Positions 12,218 to 23,261 of a stretch of DNA of 64,000 nucleotides are shown one piece after another. The translations under genes and the position numbers were made by a program. Within the stretch, counting starts at the first letter, position 1; the number at the start of each line of letters is the position of its first letter. A model generated the notes under the pieces. It was not told where the DNA came from and ran no database searches. It saw only the letters and a list, made by a program, of their open reading frames with translations. The stretch is from Daphnia carinata (lineage: Eukaryota; Arthropoda; Branchiopoda; Diplostraca; Daphniidae): the NCBI RefSeq assembly GCF_022539665.2, contig NC_081331.1, forward strand, positions 12,680,638-12,744,637. Reading direction: 5' to 3'.

Positions 12218-14220
12218 ATGTGAAATGTTAAAATTATCTCTTTGTTAGAAAAAAAATATGAGAGAAATTGGAAAGAGGGGAGAAAAATGCGACTTGAAAC
12301 TCCAGTCGCCTGGAAGTTTGTGAAGTGGCTCCGGACAACCACACCGGCTTAAATAGGTTGCTTAGGTACGCACCCGGACGGAGGGGATGGAAGGCGAAAG
12401 AGGGCGGAGCTTACGTGGTACCTAACTTTTCCTACCAAAATGTTTGGGTGAAAAGAAAGAAAACAAAAAAAAAAAAAATGAGAAAACTAAACTTAAAATA
12501 GTAATAGAGAGAAAAGAAGTAGTTCGTTACAAGTGTCCGGGCGCGGTCAGAATGTAGAAATCATCAAAATAAAAACCTAGCCACGTCTTCTTCCATCGGA
12601 TATTGTCCAGTTTCTCAAACGTTCGATGCACCCCAATCGTCTCGAGAATTTTCATTCCGCTCCAGAAAATAACCGAGGTGAACTGCAGCCATTTTTTGAC
12701 TTGGGCCCGTTTTTTCCTCCATCCTTTCCTACTTGTAACCGTCATACGACTTGACTGTGTTTTCGCGAGTTCATCGAACCACATGATGATCGGCAACGGT
12801 ATACCAATCGCAATATGTTGTGTATGGTGCAAAGTCCAAAGCCATTCGTTCAAATTCGATACCCAACAATGCATTTCTTTCCGCCTCCGATAAAAAAAAA
12901 AACAAGTTTCTTTTAGCATTAACACGTGTCCTTGTTTGTTTGTTTTTTTCTTCAGTGTTGTCTAAAGCCAATAACCGACCTGAAGTCATTGCCATAATCA
13001 CATATCGGTGTCGGGCGTTGCTAATTTTTTTCAGTTTTAGACTCCTTTGACTGACGAATAAAAAAACGCTAATGCGACGCTATCCTTCAAGAAAGAAAGA
13101 ACTCGGATTCGGGTGAAGGAAATATAAATCGGGCAAGTGGTGTGCTATTTCTTTGCAAAATGAAAAACACTTGAACCCTCAGCTACCCTTGAAGATGTTG
13201 GACAAAAGAATACTGTGTACATACACCTTTTTCCCGGCGGTTATATCTTGCAATTGGAAACAGGGCAATAAAACGATATAATAAATAGCATTGGCTGTTA
13301 AGGCTCTTCTTTCACTCGGGTGCTGAAAGAAAGTGAACGTCCTGTGCGCCGTTTCCCCTTTTTAAAAATAACATGGTGGGTACCCTAAAAAAACTTGCCA
13401 CGGATCCGAGTTGAAAACACAAAGCAACTTATCAGCAAACCTTGGCCTATTTACATGGCGTTTGTGTCGTCTTTTGTTCGTCAGTACCATTACTTGTAGA
13501 AGCAGAGGTATATTCCATCCTGTTCTCTATGTTTTTGTTTGGTCCGCCATGTCTACCATCTGCTGCCCGAGGGGTGATGACGTTTTCCTCTTGACTATGG
13601 AAAAAAAAGTGAGCGCCTCCATGGTCGTGACAAGCTTCGCAAAACCTACTCTGGAGCGGATGTAAAGAGCACGATAACGGGAAGGTGGGCTATATGAACG
13701 CGCACGATTCGGATGATGACTAGTCGACCACGTGATGGACGGCCGAAGAAACCGAGTCACTGGGTCAGTCAAGTGACAATTTCCGATTGGTATTCTTATG
13801 AACCATTGCTAGATTCAACGATAGCTACAGGTCGGGCTCAAATGAGGTTACCATGGCCGAATACGCAAGCCATAACAATCGATTATTTTACGAGGCCACG
13901 GAGAGAGAGAATGAAGGAGAAAGGCAAAAAAAAAAAAATGATCAGTGAAATGGCCCCCTCTTGCTCCGCAGAAAAGGGAGACAATTAATGGTGGCAGATG
14001 CAAAGGCGTCGCTGTGGAGATGCAAGTCAAGCGTTACGAAATTTTCTCTTTAGCATTCTTTCAACGGCGCGTTTGGAAACTAGCTAAAAACATACTTTCT
14101 TTGTCTTTGCTATTTTTTTGTGGTAGGCGTAGGCAATATTACTTCTCTATAGATGATTGCACGAAATCCATTTTCTTTATTGTATTGTTCTTCATGTAAC
14201 AGGGGAAAGCACTGGATCGT
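12218..14220. other. Intergenic, no gene seen
   Basis: Upstream of the membrane-protein gene and downstream of prefoldin 4. Open frames at 12527-13050 and 13411-13988 lie on both strands and carry homopolymer runs; I see no domain or splice structure. A minus-strand AATAAA (plus TTTATT at 14176-14181) fits poly(A) addition for prefoldin 4. Confidence 0.4.
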
Positions 14221-15015
14221 TTATTCCTCTTCAGCTTCCAAGTTGATGGAATTACCAAACTTGGCATACAATTGCGTCTTCAGATCGCTCATGATGGATT
14301 TAACGTTCGTGCATTCGGCTTCAATGGATTCAATGTCTTTTTTTACTTTACTTTTGGCTTCTTCAAGTTTCTCCTATAAGGTTAATGCCACCATTAGCAA
14401 TATTTTCTATATTTTCTGCATGAAAAGCCGCATGAAGTTGTGAAGCAACAATATTCACCTGAGCTTCTTCCATGTTGAAGTGCACAAAGACTTCACCTAC
14501 AACGAAAGGAATAGGGGCAGATTCATCTTCGACAAGAAGTAGATCATCTGATGCATCTTCCAAATTCTGAAGATCTCCCTAAAATGGAATCCCAAACTTG
14601 AAACTATTGGGTGTACATAAGTGTCAAACAGAACCCTTGTTTAGCACTAAGTAAGGGTGTGAACAGGATTCATGAATGCTTGTTACAGAAGTGTAGAATT
14701 GGGAAAGCATGTAACAAAGGAAAAATATAACCACAGCCATATAAAGTCTTAATGAAAATTTGTAAGATGCTACGAATTTGGAATTCACCTTTTTGTGTTT
14801 CAAGTCATCCCTCAGCTCCTCCCATTTTGCATTCTGTCGTGCAAACCGGTTGATTTTCTGTTGGTCTTCTAACGTAATGTGAATGTCAGAATCCTTTTAA
14901 AAAATGTTGCTTGTAATAAATTATATATAGAAAGTGGACGCAAAAGAAGACTAGTGTAACAAAACATTTCCTTTACCGATTCAAGGGAATCTTTAGAAAC
15001 CGCTACTGCTGCCAT
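14221..15015 (-). CDS. PFDN4: Prefoldin subunit 4
   Basis: Beta-type subunit of the hexameric prefoldin co-chaperone, which hands unfolded actin and tubulin to the CCT chaperonin in the cytosol. Four exons: 15015-14977, 14893-14789, 14578-14459, 14373-14221, all phase 0, for 138 aa, close to the usual ~134. The start MAAVAVSKDS is followed by the family block DIHITLEDQQKINRFARQN, then the hairpin core (DASDDLLLVEDE, IPFVVGEVFVHF) and a C-terminal coiled coil (EKLEEAKSKVKKDIESIE, then MSDLKTQLYAKFG). The stop codon TAA lies inside an AATAAA hexamer, so the coding end and a possible poly(A) signal overlap; a second signal lies ~40 bases on. Confidence 0.95.
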
Positions 15016-18000
15016 GATTTCCTACTAGATTTTCTGTTTCTAAAATTCTAAGCTAGCAGACGACGCGCAACGACAAGCTTCCCGGTCTCTTGCGTTGCCA
15101 TTATTTATATTGATTAAACTAGTGAACAAATTGTTTCTTTTCGTCTTTTTAACGTACGAAATGAATAACGAATATTGCATTAAGCAATAGAGAAAATATA
15201 TAATTAGAAAACGCATCTATAGCTTAAATCACGCTATTAAAATGAAATGTAAAGTGAAAGGGCTATAATGGCGTTGCCTCCATAATTGTTTGCTGCTCCA
15301 TAAAGTGCGTTCGTAATTCACGCGCTGCGGGAGAAATTTTCCTTTGCTTATTGCTTGGCTATCTTTATTGCAGTGCTTTTTAGAAACCGGTAATGAAGGC
15401 TGTTCATTTTAGCATTTTCGAGAAAGATCTTGAGTAAAAATAGGAAGCTTCAAAAGAGCATGAAAATCACTCCTGTAAAAGCGTACAATGACACCGAGAG
15501 CCACATGTTGTAAAAATGTGATGTGTCTATTTCCACAGCTTCGAGCGCAATGTTTGTCTGGATATTTCGGATGGAAAAGATTTGCAGTTTAGATCGATAC
15601 AAATCAAATGGAACGCTACACACGGCGGTCACCAAAAACCTTCGCTTGTGTTGGCGTGCGTCATTCCCAAGAATTACAAATGGAAAATTAAGCACTCTGA
15701 ATCGAATGAGGTGGTGAAATTTATACTTCAGAGAGTTTTTCTTTCTTTGCTGTAACTTTGCAAGACATGAACAATACGCTTTTGGATCGTTCTCCGCTTT
15801 TATTCTTGTCTCCCGAATTTTCTTGTTTGTTTATTGTGAACTTACGTATGAATGCGACTGAAACCATTGACGTCATCTTGTCACTATAATACATATGCGC
15901 AAAATCATTTCCATAACAAATCCTCCTCTTCACGTGCGTCCGTAAAGTTGCCTTGCCAACCCTAAATGTGATCAAGCAACCCATTTCTTGCCTACCATTT
16001 GAAAAAGCCTATCAAGCGTTCCGGTTGCTTAACCCCATTAGATTAAAATAACTCAGTAATTGAGACTATACGCTTTCCACTTTTTTATTTCGCTCTTTTT
16101 TTCCGTTGTTTGCTTGTCCCCCTCTCACATCTTTTTGGAACATTCATCTTTATTTATCTAATTGCACAATTGGTTGTTACCCTATACATGCGCTATAGCA
16201 AAAGAGTCCCCCCATGGCTGTACATGTTTATGTCTAGACATCAAGTATAAGGGTGTAGTCTACAATACTTAGATTGCAATGTTGTGTTTATCAGTCTCGA
16301 AAGAGTTTGCATAAAACGGGTCGTTTTATTGGGGCAAACTGTTACCAAGAGTGCATCAAGAGAAAGTCTTAGGAGTCTTCCATGAATTAAGTATGTGGGA
16401 GAAAACAGGACTGGTTTGACAAGAAGGAAGTGACAGAAGAAAGATGTAAGGTTCAGATTTAAGTACACGCTCGAATAAAAAGAGAAAATACGTAATTACT
16501 GATAAGGCGACGAGATGATGGAAGAGATGGAATTCTTATGGCACAGACGAATGCAAATAGTGCTCATTTATAATCAACGGTTTACGCTAGAAAAGCATCA
16601 GAGCTGGTCAAATGTACACTACCTGATTGACAGTCTGAAAGTGTATTAATCGTATTAAAATTCAAAAATGATCAGAAACTAGGACAAAACTTTCTCGTGG
16701 GTCAGTCGTCCCGGAGCTCTTCGTGATGAGCCAATGCAGTCAGGTCGGTCCATAGTATTGATTGCTGTGCACGCCAAATGTTGGCATTTGACATTTCACA
16801 TTGCAAAAGTTTCGAATCAAGTCAAAAATAAAGAATGAAACATTTTGAAAACAAGTTTATTATTGCCTCGTATTCAGAACATCGCCATTTTTTATGCGTC
16901 TAAACACCTTTACCAAATTTCAATAGAGTTAACTTTAACGCAACTGTTTTGTGAACGTATGGAATGGATAGAAAATGAAACTCAAACTGAAAGGTATTGA
17001 AAACAGATGTACAAAGAAAACAAATGGCGATTGACGGATTGATAGAGATGTTTACACTCAGAGAAAGCACATAAGTAGAGCTAATAGGTCTCCAACAGGA
17101 AACAGTCGAGGCAGATCGGTAAGTTTGTTCCCTGTCTACAAATATCTACAGCTAAAAGATATGCTAGCACAATTTCAAGAGAGAATTCACAAAAGACCGA
17201 CATACTAATCTATAGGGTCGTTTCCTTCTCATTTTCACGCACTCACTCGTCAGTTAATGATGAATAAACAGTCCTGACGCTCGGCTGTCGCACATATCAA
17301 AAGAGAGGAAAGCGCAAAACAGGCTTTTGTTGAGCCTTATCAAAGTCGGTACCACTCTTTTCTTCGAGCATAGATTTTCCATTTTCTTCCTCTTCCTTCC
17401 TCCTCCTTCTTCAACTTGTTTTTCTTTCCTCCCTTTTAGTGAACAAACTTCTCCCCGTCTCTCCGCTCTCCTCTTTGTTGTCCTCCCGAAATTCGGGAGT
17501 CGATCGAAGATCCCCTTCTCCCGAGCAACTCCTATGTACGCCGCTGAGCCAATCAATCCCGCTTATGTTATAGGGCCCACGCTGCCGCCCCTTCTGCTAA
17601 CAGCAGCAAGAGAAGGAGGAAACGGGGAGAAAAGGGGGGGGGGGGATATGTATAGAGAGACATTGGTAAACGTAAGAAGCCGTCTTTATAGAAACACACA
17701 CACGGAAAAGCAAAAAAAAAAAATAGAGGGAAAGAAAATCCAAACAATCAGTAACTCTTCTGAGCTGTTGTTGTGCTACTTCCCGTCGTGGACTATCAGG
17801 TCTGTTGCAACAGACGCTGCGCATGCCCGGTTCGGAACGCGAGTAGAGAGCTGGAATAGGAACGAGTGACGAGCATCGAGAGCGCGGACCGCTCAATATC
17901 GGTTACACAGCCGGAATTCAGATTGAAGCTCTTCGCGCAGTGTAGGTTTTGCTCCAGCCACAAGCGGCCGCATCATGTTCTTGACTTTAGTATCGCTTTG

Positions 18001-18491
18001 ATTTCGCCCCCTCCCGTCTCGTACATCCGTACCCTCCCTCCTCGGCCGCCCTCTCCATTTCTTAGTCACTTTCGCTCCTCTCTCTATTTATCTTTCGCAT
18101 TCTTTTGAGTTTCGAAAATCTTCGAGCAAATCGCATTCCCTCTGAGCGCAATTGGCAACTCGCGGAAGTTTTTGTGCGGAATTCCAATTGCGTTTGTGTC
18201 GGTCATTTGCTCCGGCGGGTGCTCCGTTATAGCTCGAGCGCTTGTGTTCCTTTCCATTCCGATTCCATTTGGGATCGCTGATCTAAAAAAAAAAAAAAAA
18301 AAAAGGGAGAAAAAAGAAAAGATTGGGTTGCATCGATCCATCTAGCAAACAGCGCGGAGCACCCACCAAGAGGAAGAGAGAGAGAGGAAGACGAACGGGA
18401 CGTAGTAGGAGAGGGTGGGAGGGATCGGGAGGGGGGGTGGAACGTGAAGCAGGAAAAAAAAGAGGAAATCGGGAGCCAAAAAGACGGAAAA
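15016..18491. other. Intergenic plus VGAT 5' region; low-complexity tracts
   Basis: No supported gene in 3.4 kb. A 12-base G run sits at about 17634-17645 and a ~20-base A run at 18285-18304. From ~17390 to 18490 the plus strand alternates pyrimidine-rich and GA-rich blocks and probably contains the VGAT promoter and 5' UTR (the GA-rich stretch 18360-18480 leads straight to the start). A minus-strand open frame at 15450-15715 ends in a membrane-like helix but lacks a start and partner exons. One isolated GTCTTCCA octamer occurs at 16375-16382, outside any gene. Confidence 0.4.
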
Positions 18492-20222
18492 ATGGCCTCG
18501 CAATTCTTCAGTCGGCTAAATATGGCCGTTCCACCAATTGGGGCCACTTTGGGAGCAGCTTGGACGACGGTGCGTTCTGCCCTGCCCGACTCGTGCGTCA
18601 ACAGCCAACAAGACGAGCAACTTCATTTCGCCAAATTCGGACGGAAGCCAAACGACACGGAATTATCTAATTTGCAGAACAGCGGAGCAGGAGGCAGTTT
18701 GCAACGAGTCGATTCGTTTGGGGACGACGAAAGCTGCGGCGGAGGCGAATTCGGCAGTTCGCGGCACAAGATCTCCGAATGGCAGGCCGGTTGGAATGTC
18801 ACCAACGCCATCCAGGGCATGTTTGTCGTGTCGCTACCGTATGCCGTCCTGCACGGCGGCTACTGGGCCATCACGGCCATGATCGGCGTCGCTTACATCT
18901 GCTGCTACACGGGCAAAATCTTGGTCGATTGCTTGTACGTCACCAACGAGGAGGGTCAGTTGGTCCGTGTACGAGACACGTACGTCTCCATCGCCGAGGA
19001 ATGTTTCGGCAGGAGAGTCGGGGCCAGGATCGTCAACACTGCCCAGCTGATCGAACTGCTGATGACGTGCATCCTCTACGTCGTCCTCTGCGGTGATCTG
19101 ATGGTCGGCACGTTCCCTGACGGCGCCATCGACACCCGCTCGTGGATGATGATCTGCGGCATCCTCCTCTTGCCCTGCTCCTTCCTCAAGAACCTGCACC
19201 ACGTCTCGACGCTCAGCTTTTGGTGCACCATGGCCCATGTGGTCATCAACGTCATGATCATGGGCTACTGCCTTTGCCAGGCGGCCACCTGGGGATGGTC
19301 GCAGGTGTCGTTGCGCATCAACATCTTCACGTTCCCCATTTCGCTGGGCATCATCGTCTTCAGCTACACGTCGCAGATCTTCTTGCCGGCACTGGAGGGC
19401 AACATGAACGACCCCAGCAAGTTCCACTGCATGCTCAACTGGAGCCACGTAGCGGCCGCCATCTTCAAGTCACTCTTCGGCTACGTCGGATTCCTCACCT
19501 GGCAGGAGAACACCCAGGAGGTCATCACCAACAATCTGCCCACACAAGGTTTCAAGGGCGTCGTCAACTTCATTCTTGTTGTCAAGGTACCTACTTTTGT
19601 TATTGCTTACTGATTCTATTTTTGCTCCAGTTTCAATGTACAGTTAGTTTTACCACCAGCTCGTAATTGAAAAATATCTATAAATGTTGAGTGAACAAGA
19701 TCTAAATGAATTCTTTCAAGCTCTTACAACGACGTGATGAGCAAGAATTTTGTACACGCTGCTCTTTGGTGACAAATAATCTCATGATTGGATTGCGCTC
19801 ATACTTACTAGGCGTTGCTGTCGTACCCTTTGCCTTATTACGCCGCGCTGGACTTGCTGGAGAGAGCCTTCTTCAAAGGGCGACCGGAGACCACTTTCCC
19901 GCGTATGTGGGCCCTGGACGGCGAACTCAAAGTCTGGGGTCTGGCCTTCCGCGTCGCCCTCGTCGTCTTCACGACCGTCATGGCCATTTCCATCCCACAT
20001 TTCGCCATCTTGATGGGCTTCATCGGCAGCTTCACCGGCACCATGCTCTCCTTCATCTGGCCGTGCTACTTCCACCTCAAACTCAAAGGCCCCACCCTCG
20101 ACTGGGGCACCGTCGCTTACGATTGCTTCGTCATCTTCCTCGGCGTCCTCTTCGGCGTCATCGGCATTTACTACTCGTTCAGAGCTCTCGTCGAGGCTTT
20201 CCAAATCGGTTTGCCCTTCTGA
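18492..20222 (+). CDS. VGAT: Vesicular inhibitory amino acid (GABA/glycine) transporter
   Basis: Loads GABA or glycine into synaptic vesicles in exchange for protons (SLC32 / unc-47 family). Two exons, 18492-19586 and 19812-20222, phase 0, 501 aa. I chose the ATG at 18492 (context AAAATGGCC) because the open frame further upstream has no other ATG start. The N terminus is a hydrophilic cytosolic tail of ~90 residues; the AAAP-family core begins at WQAGWNVTNAIQGMFVVSLP and continues with HGGYWAITAMIG, CCYTGKILVDCLY, IELLMTCILYVVLCG, FPISLGIIVFSYTSQIFLP and ALLSYPLPYYAALDLLERAF, all diagnostic of VGAT. There are about nine to eleven membrane segments. The coding exons are clearly more GC-rich than their surroundings, with C/G-ending codons, leaving a long antisense open frame that I treat as a shadow. 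Confidence 0.95.
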
Positions 20223-20267
20223 ACGACATCTACGTGGCTAAAGTGCTGAGTGTTAATCATATCCAAT

Positions 20268-21069
20268 GTCTTCCAAAAAGAAAAGTGTGAAACCCAAGTC
20301 TTCCAAAGAATTTCTCTAAAACGAGGATAATGTGTTCTAGTCATAGCGTTTCCTATTAGTCATGAATAGTTTTCCTTCCATCGGTTTTGAAAAATACGTG
20401 TCGCATTGATGTTTATATTTCTCTCTCTCTATCTTTACAACTGAAAAAAGGGATATCGTAACCAAGTCTTCCAAACTCAAAGTTACACAAAAACCTAACA
20501 AATGTTTCCAACAGACGTTGGTAAAAAGCCGTGCACGGCTAAATATTATCCGGGGCTTCCTCTCATTGATTGTCTTTTTGAACATTTCTTCCTCGTACGT
20601 GCAGGACCGATCGGTCCCGTTCGTCAGTTCCAACTAAATAATATGTGTGATACGGTCAGCGAGATTTGTTCCCAACTCCGCTTCACGTGTTTCATCTTAC
20701 TGACAAAAAAAACATTCGTTCTTTAGTTGAGAAAAAAAATTTAATGATTCCGGCATTTCAATTAGCAAGCCACGCCAGACATTTACAAAAAAAAATGAGA
20801 AAGATCCTACGTCTTCCAGACAAAACTGTCGCATCTCTCATTCTCACATTTTTTTTTGGCTGTTTTGCCGTTAGTTAATTAAGTACATTCCCAGCCGGTT
20901 ACATAGAACTGTGCGGCAGACGTAACATTTTGCATATCAATGACGAAATAAGCAGAAAGTTCTCCAAATGTCTTCCAATTTGTGCGCTTTGAAACGTTTC
21001 GTTCCTGTCCTACTGCCCTAACCCTCTCTATTTGCTATCATCCTTACCATATCAATCGGCTGTCTTCCA
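20268..21069 (+). promoter_or_regulatory. Six miR-7 seed-match 8-mers (GY-box) in the VGAT 3' UTR
   Basis: The octamer GTCTTCCA occurs at 20268-20275, 20298-20305, 20466-20473, 20811-20818, 20970-20977 and 21062-21069, all on the VGAT sense strand and all between its stop codon and the AATAAA at 21263. GTCTTCC is the perfect complement of miR-7 nucleotides 2-8, and the following A gives the 8-mer site class; the same heptamer is the Drosophila GY-box. Flanking bases differ between copies, so this is not one duplicated unit. That miR-7 acts here is inference. Confidence 0.75.
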
Positions 21070-21262
21070 GAACTTGTACAACAACCGAGTGTGTGGAATC
21101 GCTAACAAGTTGTGTAGTTGTTTGTCATCGACGTCAAAATATACACGTTAGTTTGAATGTAACTATTATACTTACAGGTGCTACAACTCGGAAACCCGAT
21201 GTCGGCTGCACAAATTGACAACCGGTCTATCACGTGCTGATTAAAGGGAAATAACCAGGGAA

Positions 21263-21268
21263 AATAAA
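21263..21268 (+). terminator. Candidate poly(A) signal for VGAT
   Basis: AATAAA about 1.04 kb after the VGAT stop codon, the first canonical hexamer I noticed on the sense strand. It would give a 3' UTR containing all six GTCTTCCA sites. Confidence 0.5.
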
Positions 21269-21285
21269 TGGGGTTACATTTGGAC

Positions 21286-22529
21286 ATTGAACAATTCTGG
21301 TTGCAGAATAGCGTGTTTGCTAAGAGGGAAAAGTGGAAACTGATTTCACGGCTAAGAGACTAGTCTGTTACAAACTACCGTATGCTAACTGTTCTGTTTT
21401 TGGTCACGTAAACGCAAAATGTGTTACATCATCAGTTATGCGGCTCTTAGAAAAAGGTCAGGGAACGTACAAGCCAACAGACAACCGAGGAGAGAGGAGC
21501 TTCAGGGGTTTCGTGAACTCGTTATTAAAATTATTTTTTGTGTAGCCGTATGCTGCTAAAGGTAAAAATGGAATTAAGACAACGGCTGAATTAGAGGCAA
21601 CACGACCTGAAAATATTAAACAGACGTTTGAAAAGGTAAGGCAATTGATCTTATTAAAGAACTTGTCTTACATGATAAGTAATTAATTAAAATAAGTCAT
21701 CAACGAATTATGGTTGTAAATGATGGCTGAATATGTGATTCCGTGAATCTTTCACCTGTGAGTTTGTTTTTATGACGGAACTACGTGGCTCTGGCTGCTG
21801 ATCATATGGCTTACGCCAGCAGAGCTGTCCCATTGTAGGGGTTTCTTATCTAAGATTGTCAATCAATTTCGGTATCGAAACTTATCGTCGGAATTAAGAG
21901 ATGATAACAGCGAACATTTCCGTGCTCCAATTTTAGGTCCCATTTGCTCCGGCGAAACGATGAGATATTTCACTGAAAATGGAATGGCGGCGCAACCTAG
22001 TGAGTAACAACGACTCCAACCTTCAAATGTAGTTTGGAGTTTAGAAATGTTTTATTTTGTTGCAAAAAGCAGCAGGAAAACTGACCATTATGTTACTTTA
22101 AAGGTTAACGCGGTCGACCTCTGTGACAAGGAAAATCATTCTTACCTGTGAATGCTAATAGCTTACGGTGTTCGTTGCGTGTTCATATTTACAATGTTCT
22201 CTAAACGCATGGCTTATGAATAGTTTTTTGCCCTTGTTCAGATTTTACATCTTTCGTCGGGCAAATAACGGATATAAGGTCAAAATAAAGGGTGAGATAT
22301 TTCAAAATAATATAACGGGAATCTATCCCCCTTTGCACAAGGAATATTAAACTTGCGGTCACAAATTTGGAACACAGTTTGTATTCCACCATCATCCAAT
22401 CATAAATGACATTCCTAGTATTGTTCCATATTTCTGTGTTACGTTTCTCGTTCAACGATTCCTTTACATGCGCAACATATTTATCTTGAGCAAACAGTTA
22501 TTTCACAAAAGCCACATTTTCATTACGAT
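21286..22529. other. Intergenic with possible unplaced plus-strand exons
   Basis: Two segments look like exons but do not form a gene I can name. At 21546-21633 an acceptor-like TAG precedes PYAAKGKNGIKTTAELE... and ends at AAG/GTAAGG. At about 21938-21999 TTTTAG precedes a frame reading GPICSGETMRYFTENGM and ends at a GTGAGT donor. Between them a short frame (VALAADHMAYASRAVPL) ends in TAG. They may be remains of a degraded gene or chance. Confidence 0.2.
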
Positions 22530-23057
22530 CTAAAATTTTGATTTGATGCTCTGCTTGATGGCGTGTTTGCTAAACTTTGAACCCAGACCAGCGTGTAGTG
22601 CGCTCTTCAGCGATAATCCTTTAGATACAAAACCCTTTTTGAGTCCAGCCCAACGGTGGCCGATGGCACCAGTCGAAGCAGCATGTAATGGTTGTTTGAA
22701 GATGCCAGCAGGACGAACAAAGGCTGCGTTTGACTGAATAAAAGCGTTTAACCTGTCAAAGGATGGTTTAGTATTTAGTTAAAGCACACTAATAGATTTT
22801 GACTAAACTTACGGTGCGTGTGGAAAAGCGATTCCGTTGTTCCAGGGTTCGCATCTTGCTGCAAAGTTTCCTGATAACAGACCTGGGGAGTTTGTATCTA
22901 CCACCAGTTTCATTCCTGGTGGACACCGCTCTCCTTTAGTGCCGATCAAGTGACCATGACTACCAGCCAATTTGCTATTTTTCCAGTGACAGTTGACCGT
23001 AGTTGTCAATGAGCCAACCAAAAGAGCAAAGAAGATTGCGGTGGAGTGAGTTAACAT
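22530..23057 (-). CDS. Small cationic secreted protein (unrecognised)
   Basis: Two exons, 23057-22813 and 22752-22530, phase 2, 155 aa. The start MLTHSTAIFFALLVGSLTTT is a textbook signal peptide. The mature part begins near HWKNSKLAGSHGHLIG and has two cysteines (ERCPPG and ARCEPW) that could pair, then a C-terminal half rich in Lys, His, Ser and Gly (LKKGFVSKGLSLKSALHAG, AIKQSIKSKF) with no acidic residues, so it is strongly basic. A 5' UTR exon seems to lie upstream (donor GTAAGT just before the ORF's upstream intron, about 23176 on plus), and a TATA box follows at 23253-23261. I do not know the family; a defence or matrix role is possible but unsupported. Confidence 0.65.
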
Positions 23058-23252
23058 TTTAAATGCTGTAAATAAAAATAAAATATTTACAGAGGCCAAT
23101 ATTATTGGTTGAACATAACGGAGATAATGGCAAACGTAAATAAGCTGTGCGCTAGGATGCACTGTAACTTACCGTTTTCCTTTTTAGTCAGTGAGACACT
23201 GAAGACGATGAGATCAACCGAAGAACTGGATGACACTTATCTCTAAAATGTT

Positions 23253-23261
23253 CTTTATATA
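23253..23261 (-). promoter_or_regulatory. TATA box of the small cationic protein gene
   Basis: Reads TATATAAAG on the minus strand, about 75 bases upstream of the inferred 5' UTR donor site, a normal distance for a short leader exon. It supports a strongly expressed, tightly started gene. Confidence 0.55.

Noticed and set aside
15450-15984. Minus-strand frames, the first ending in a membrane-like helix (LSVSLYAFTGVIFMLF)
   Set aside because: No ATG in the frame near its start, no recognisable partner exon, and the adjacent frame at 15721-15984 cannot be joined with a clear splice. Possibly a relic, but not supported.
16375-16382. A seventh GTCTTCCA octamer
   Set aside because: Lies in non-transcribed-looking spacer 2 kb upstream of VGAT, so it is likely background and was not counted in the 3' UTR cluster.
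17327-17896. 180-codon plus and 99-codon minus open frames upstream of VGAT
   Set aside because: Ser/Phe/Pro low-complexity from pyrimidine-rich DNA, crossed by a G run and an A run; no domain, no splice evidence.
18834-19448. 204-codon minus-strand open frame opposite VGAT exon 1
   Set aside because: It is the antisense of GC-rich, C/G-ending VGAT codons; the translation is low-complexity Asp/Glu/His/Gln with no domain.
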